Source: Candidatus Siliceabacter maunaloa
GTDB lineage: Bacteria; Actinomycetota; Thermoleophilia; Solirubrobacterales; Solirubrobacteraceae
Length of the DNA: 62,108 nt
Reading direction: 5' to 3'
Assembly: GCA_024330185.1 (NCBI GenBank)
Contig: JANDLV010000020.1
Location: forward strand, 1-62,108
Positions within the stretch are counted from its first letter, which is position 1, and each line of letters starts with the position of its first letter. Below the pieces are notes generated by a model, which was not told where the DNA came from, did no database searches, and saw only the letters and a program-made list of their open reading frames with translations. Below are positions 59,675 through 62,108 of the stretch, piece by piece. The position numbers and the translations under genes are program-made.

Positions 59675-62108
<2,434 letters not shown>

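Overview
This 62 kb window is very GC-rich (well over 70% in most genes) and comes from a chromosome of an actinobacterium. Its gene repertoire (FolE2-type GTP cyclohydrolase, primary sigma factor with an adjoining folE2, a homing-endonuclease-repeat coiled-coil protein, an ECF sigma fused to its own zinc anti-sigma domain, holin-III/DUF3618 pair) suggests Thermoleophilia/Solirubrobacterales. That placement is inference. GTG and TTG starts are frequent.

Layout. (1) 0-16 kb is ordinary core chromosome: small membrane proteins, SGNH hydrolase, aat, FrnE-like DsbA, metallophosphatase, aldo/keto reductase, YqgE, TVP38, Fe/Mn superoxide dismutase, FAH-family hydrolase, clpP, an ABC-2 exporter, pgsA, folE2, the principal sigma factor and a tRNA-Tyr. 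(2) 16.0-30.1 kb is an accessory defence island. It begins directly beside the tRNA-Tyr gene and is full of broken genes. Its frame is a class 1 DISARM locus in ruins: drmD (one frameshift) at one end, and at the other drmMI (five frameshifts), fused in frame to the tail of the phospholipase-D gene drmC. drmA, drmB and most of drmC are missing. Between them sit a DprA-like protein, a frameshifted phosphoribosyltransferase, frameshifted YefM/RelE, DUF4160/DUF2442, a possible HicA-like protein and unknown proteins. An apparently intact Xre-RES toxin-antitoxin pair with a clear operator lies at the outer edge. (3) 30-46 kb carries metabolic and regulatory genes: fatty-acid hydroxylase, acyl-CoA dehydrogenase, the sigma/anti-sigma fusion, a cyclic-di-GMP-I (GEMM) riboswitch in front of a secreted repeat protein, tRNA-Thr, a sigma-ogt-ogt-zinc-ribbon operon, an RtcB-like protein that lacks part of its metal site, a second ABC-2 exporter, a methyltransferase and an FGGY kinase. 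(4) 46-51.5 kb holds an intact two-gene operon, a GHKL ATPase with an SF1 (UvrD-like) helicase, followed by a VapBC pair. It resembles known nuclease/helicase defence modules but matches none I can name, so it is my best candidate for an undescribed system. (5) 53.5-62.1 kb is the rpmG-secE-nusG-rplK-rplA-rplJ-rplL cluster, then a 2.5 kb insertion (VOC protein, ECF sigma, single-pass partner), then rpoB running off the window.

How the parts relate. The core genes are almost all open and in tight operons (many 4-base ATGA/GTGA overlaps). Frameshifts concentrate in 16-29 kb, which argues for real decay of a defence island rather than random sequencing error. Several structured non-coding segments stand out: the GEMM riboswitch, a 159-bp imperfect hairpin in the folE2 leader, a branched structure before pgsA, an attenuator-like terminator before rpmG, and a palindromic repeat present twice 20 kb apart.
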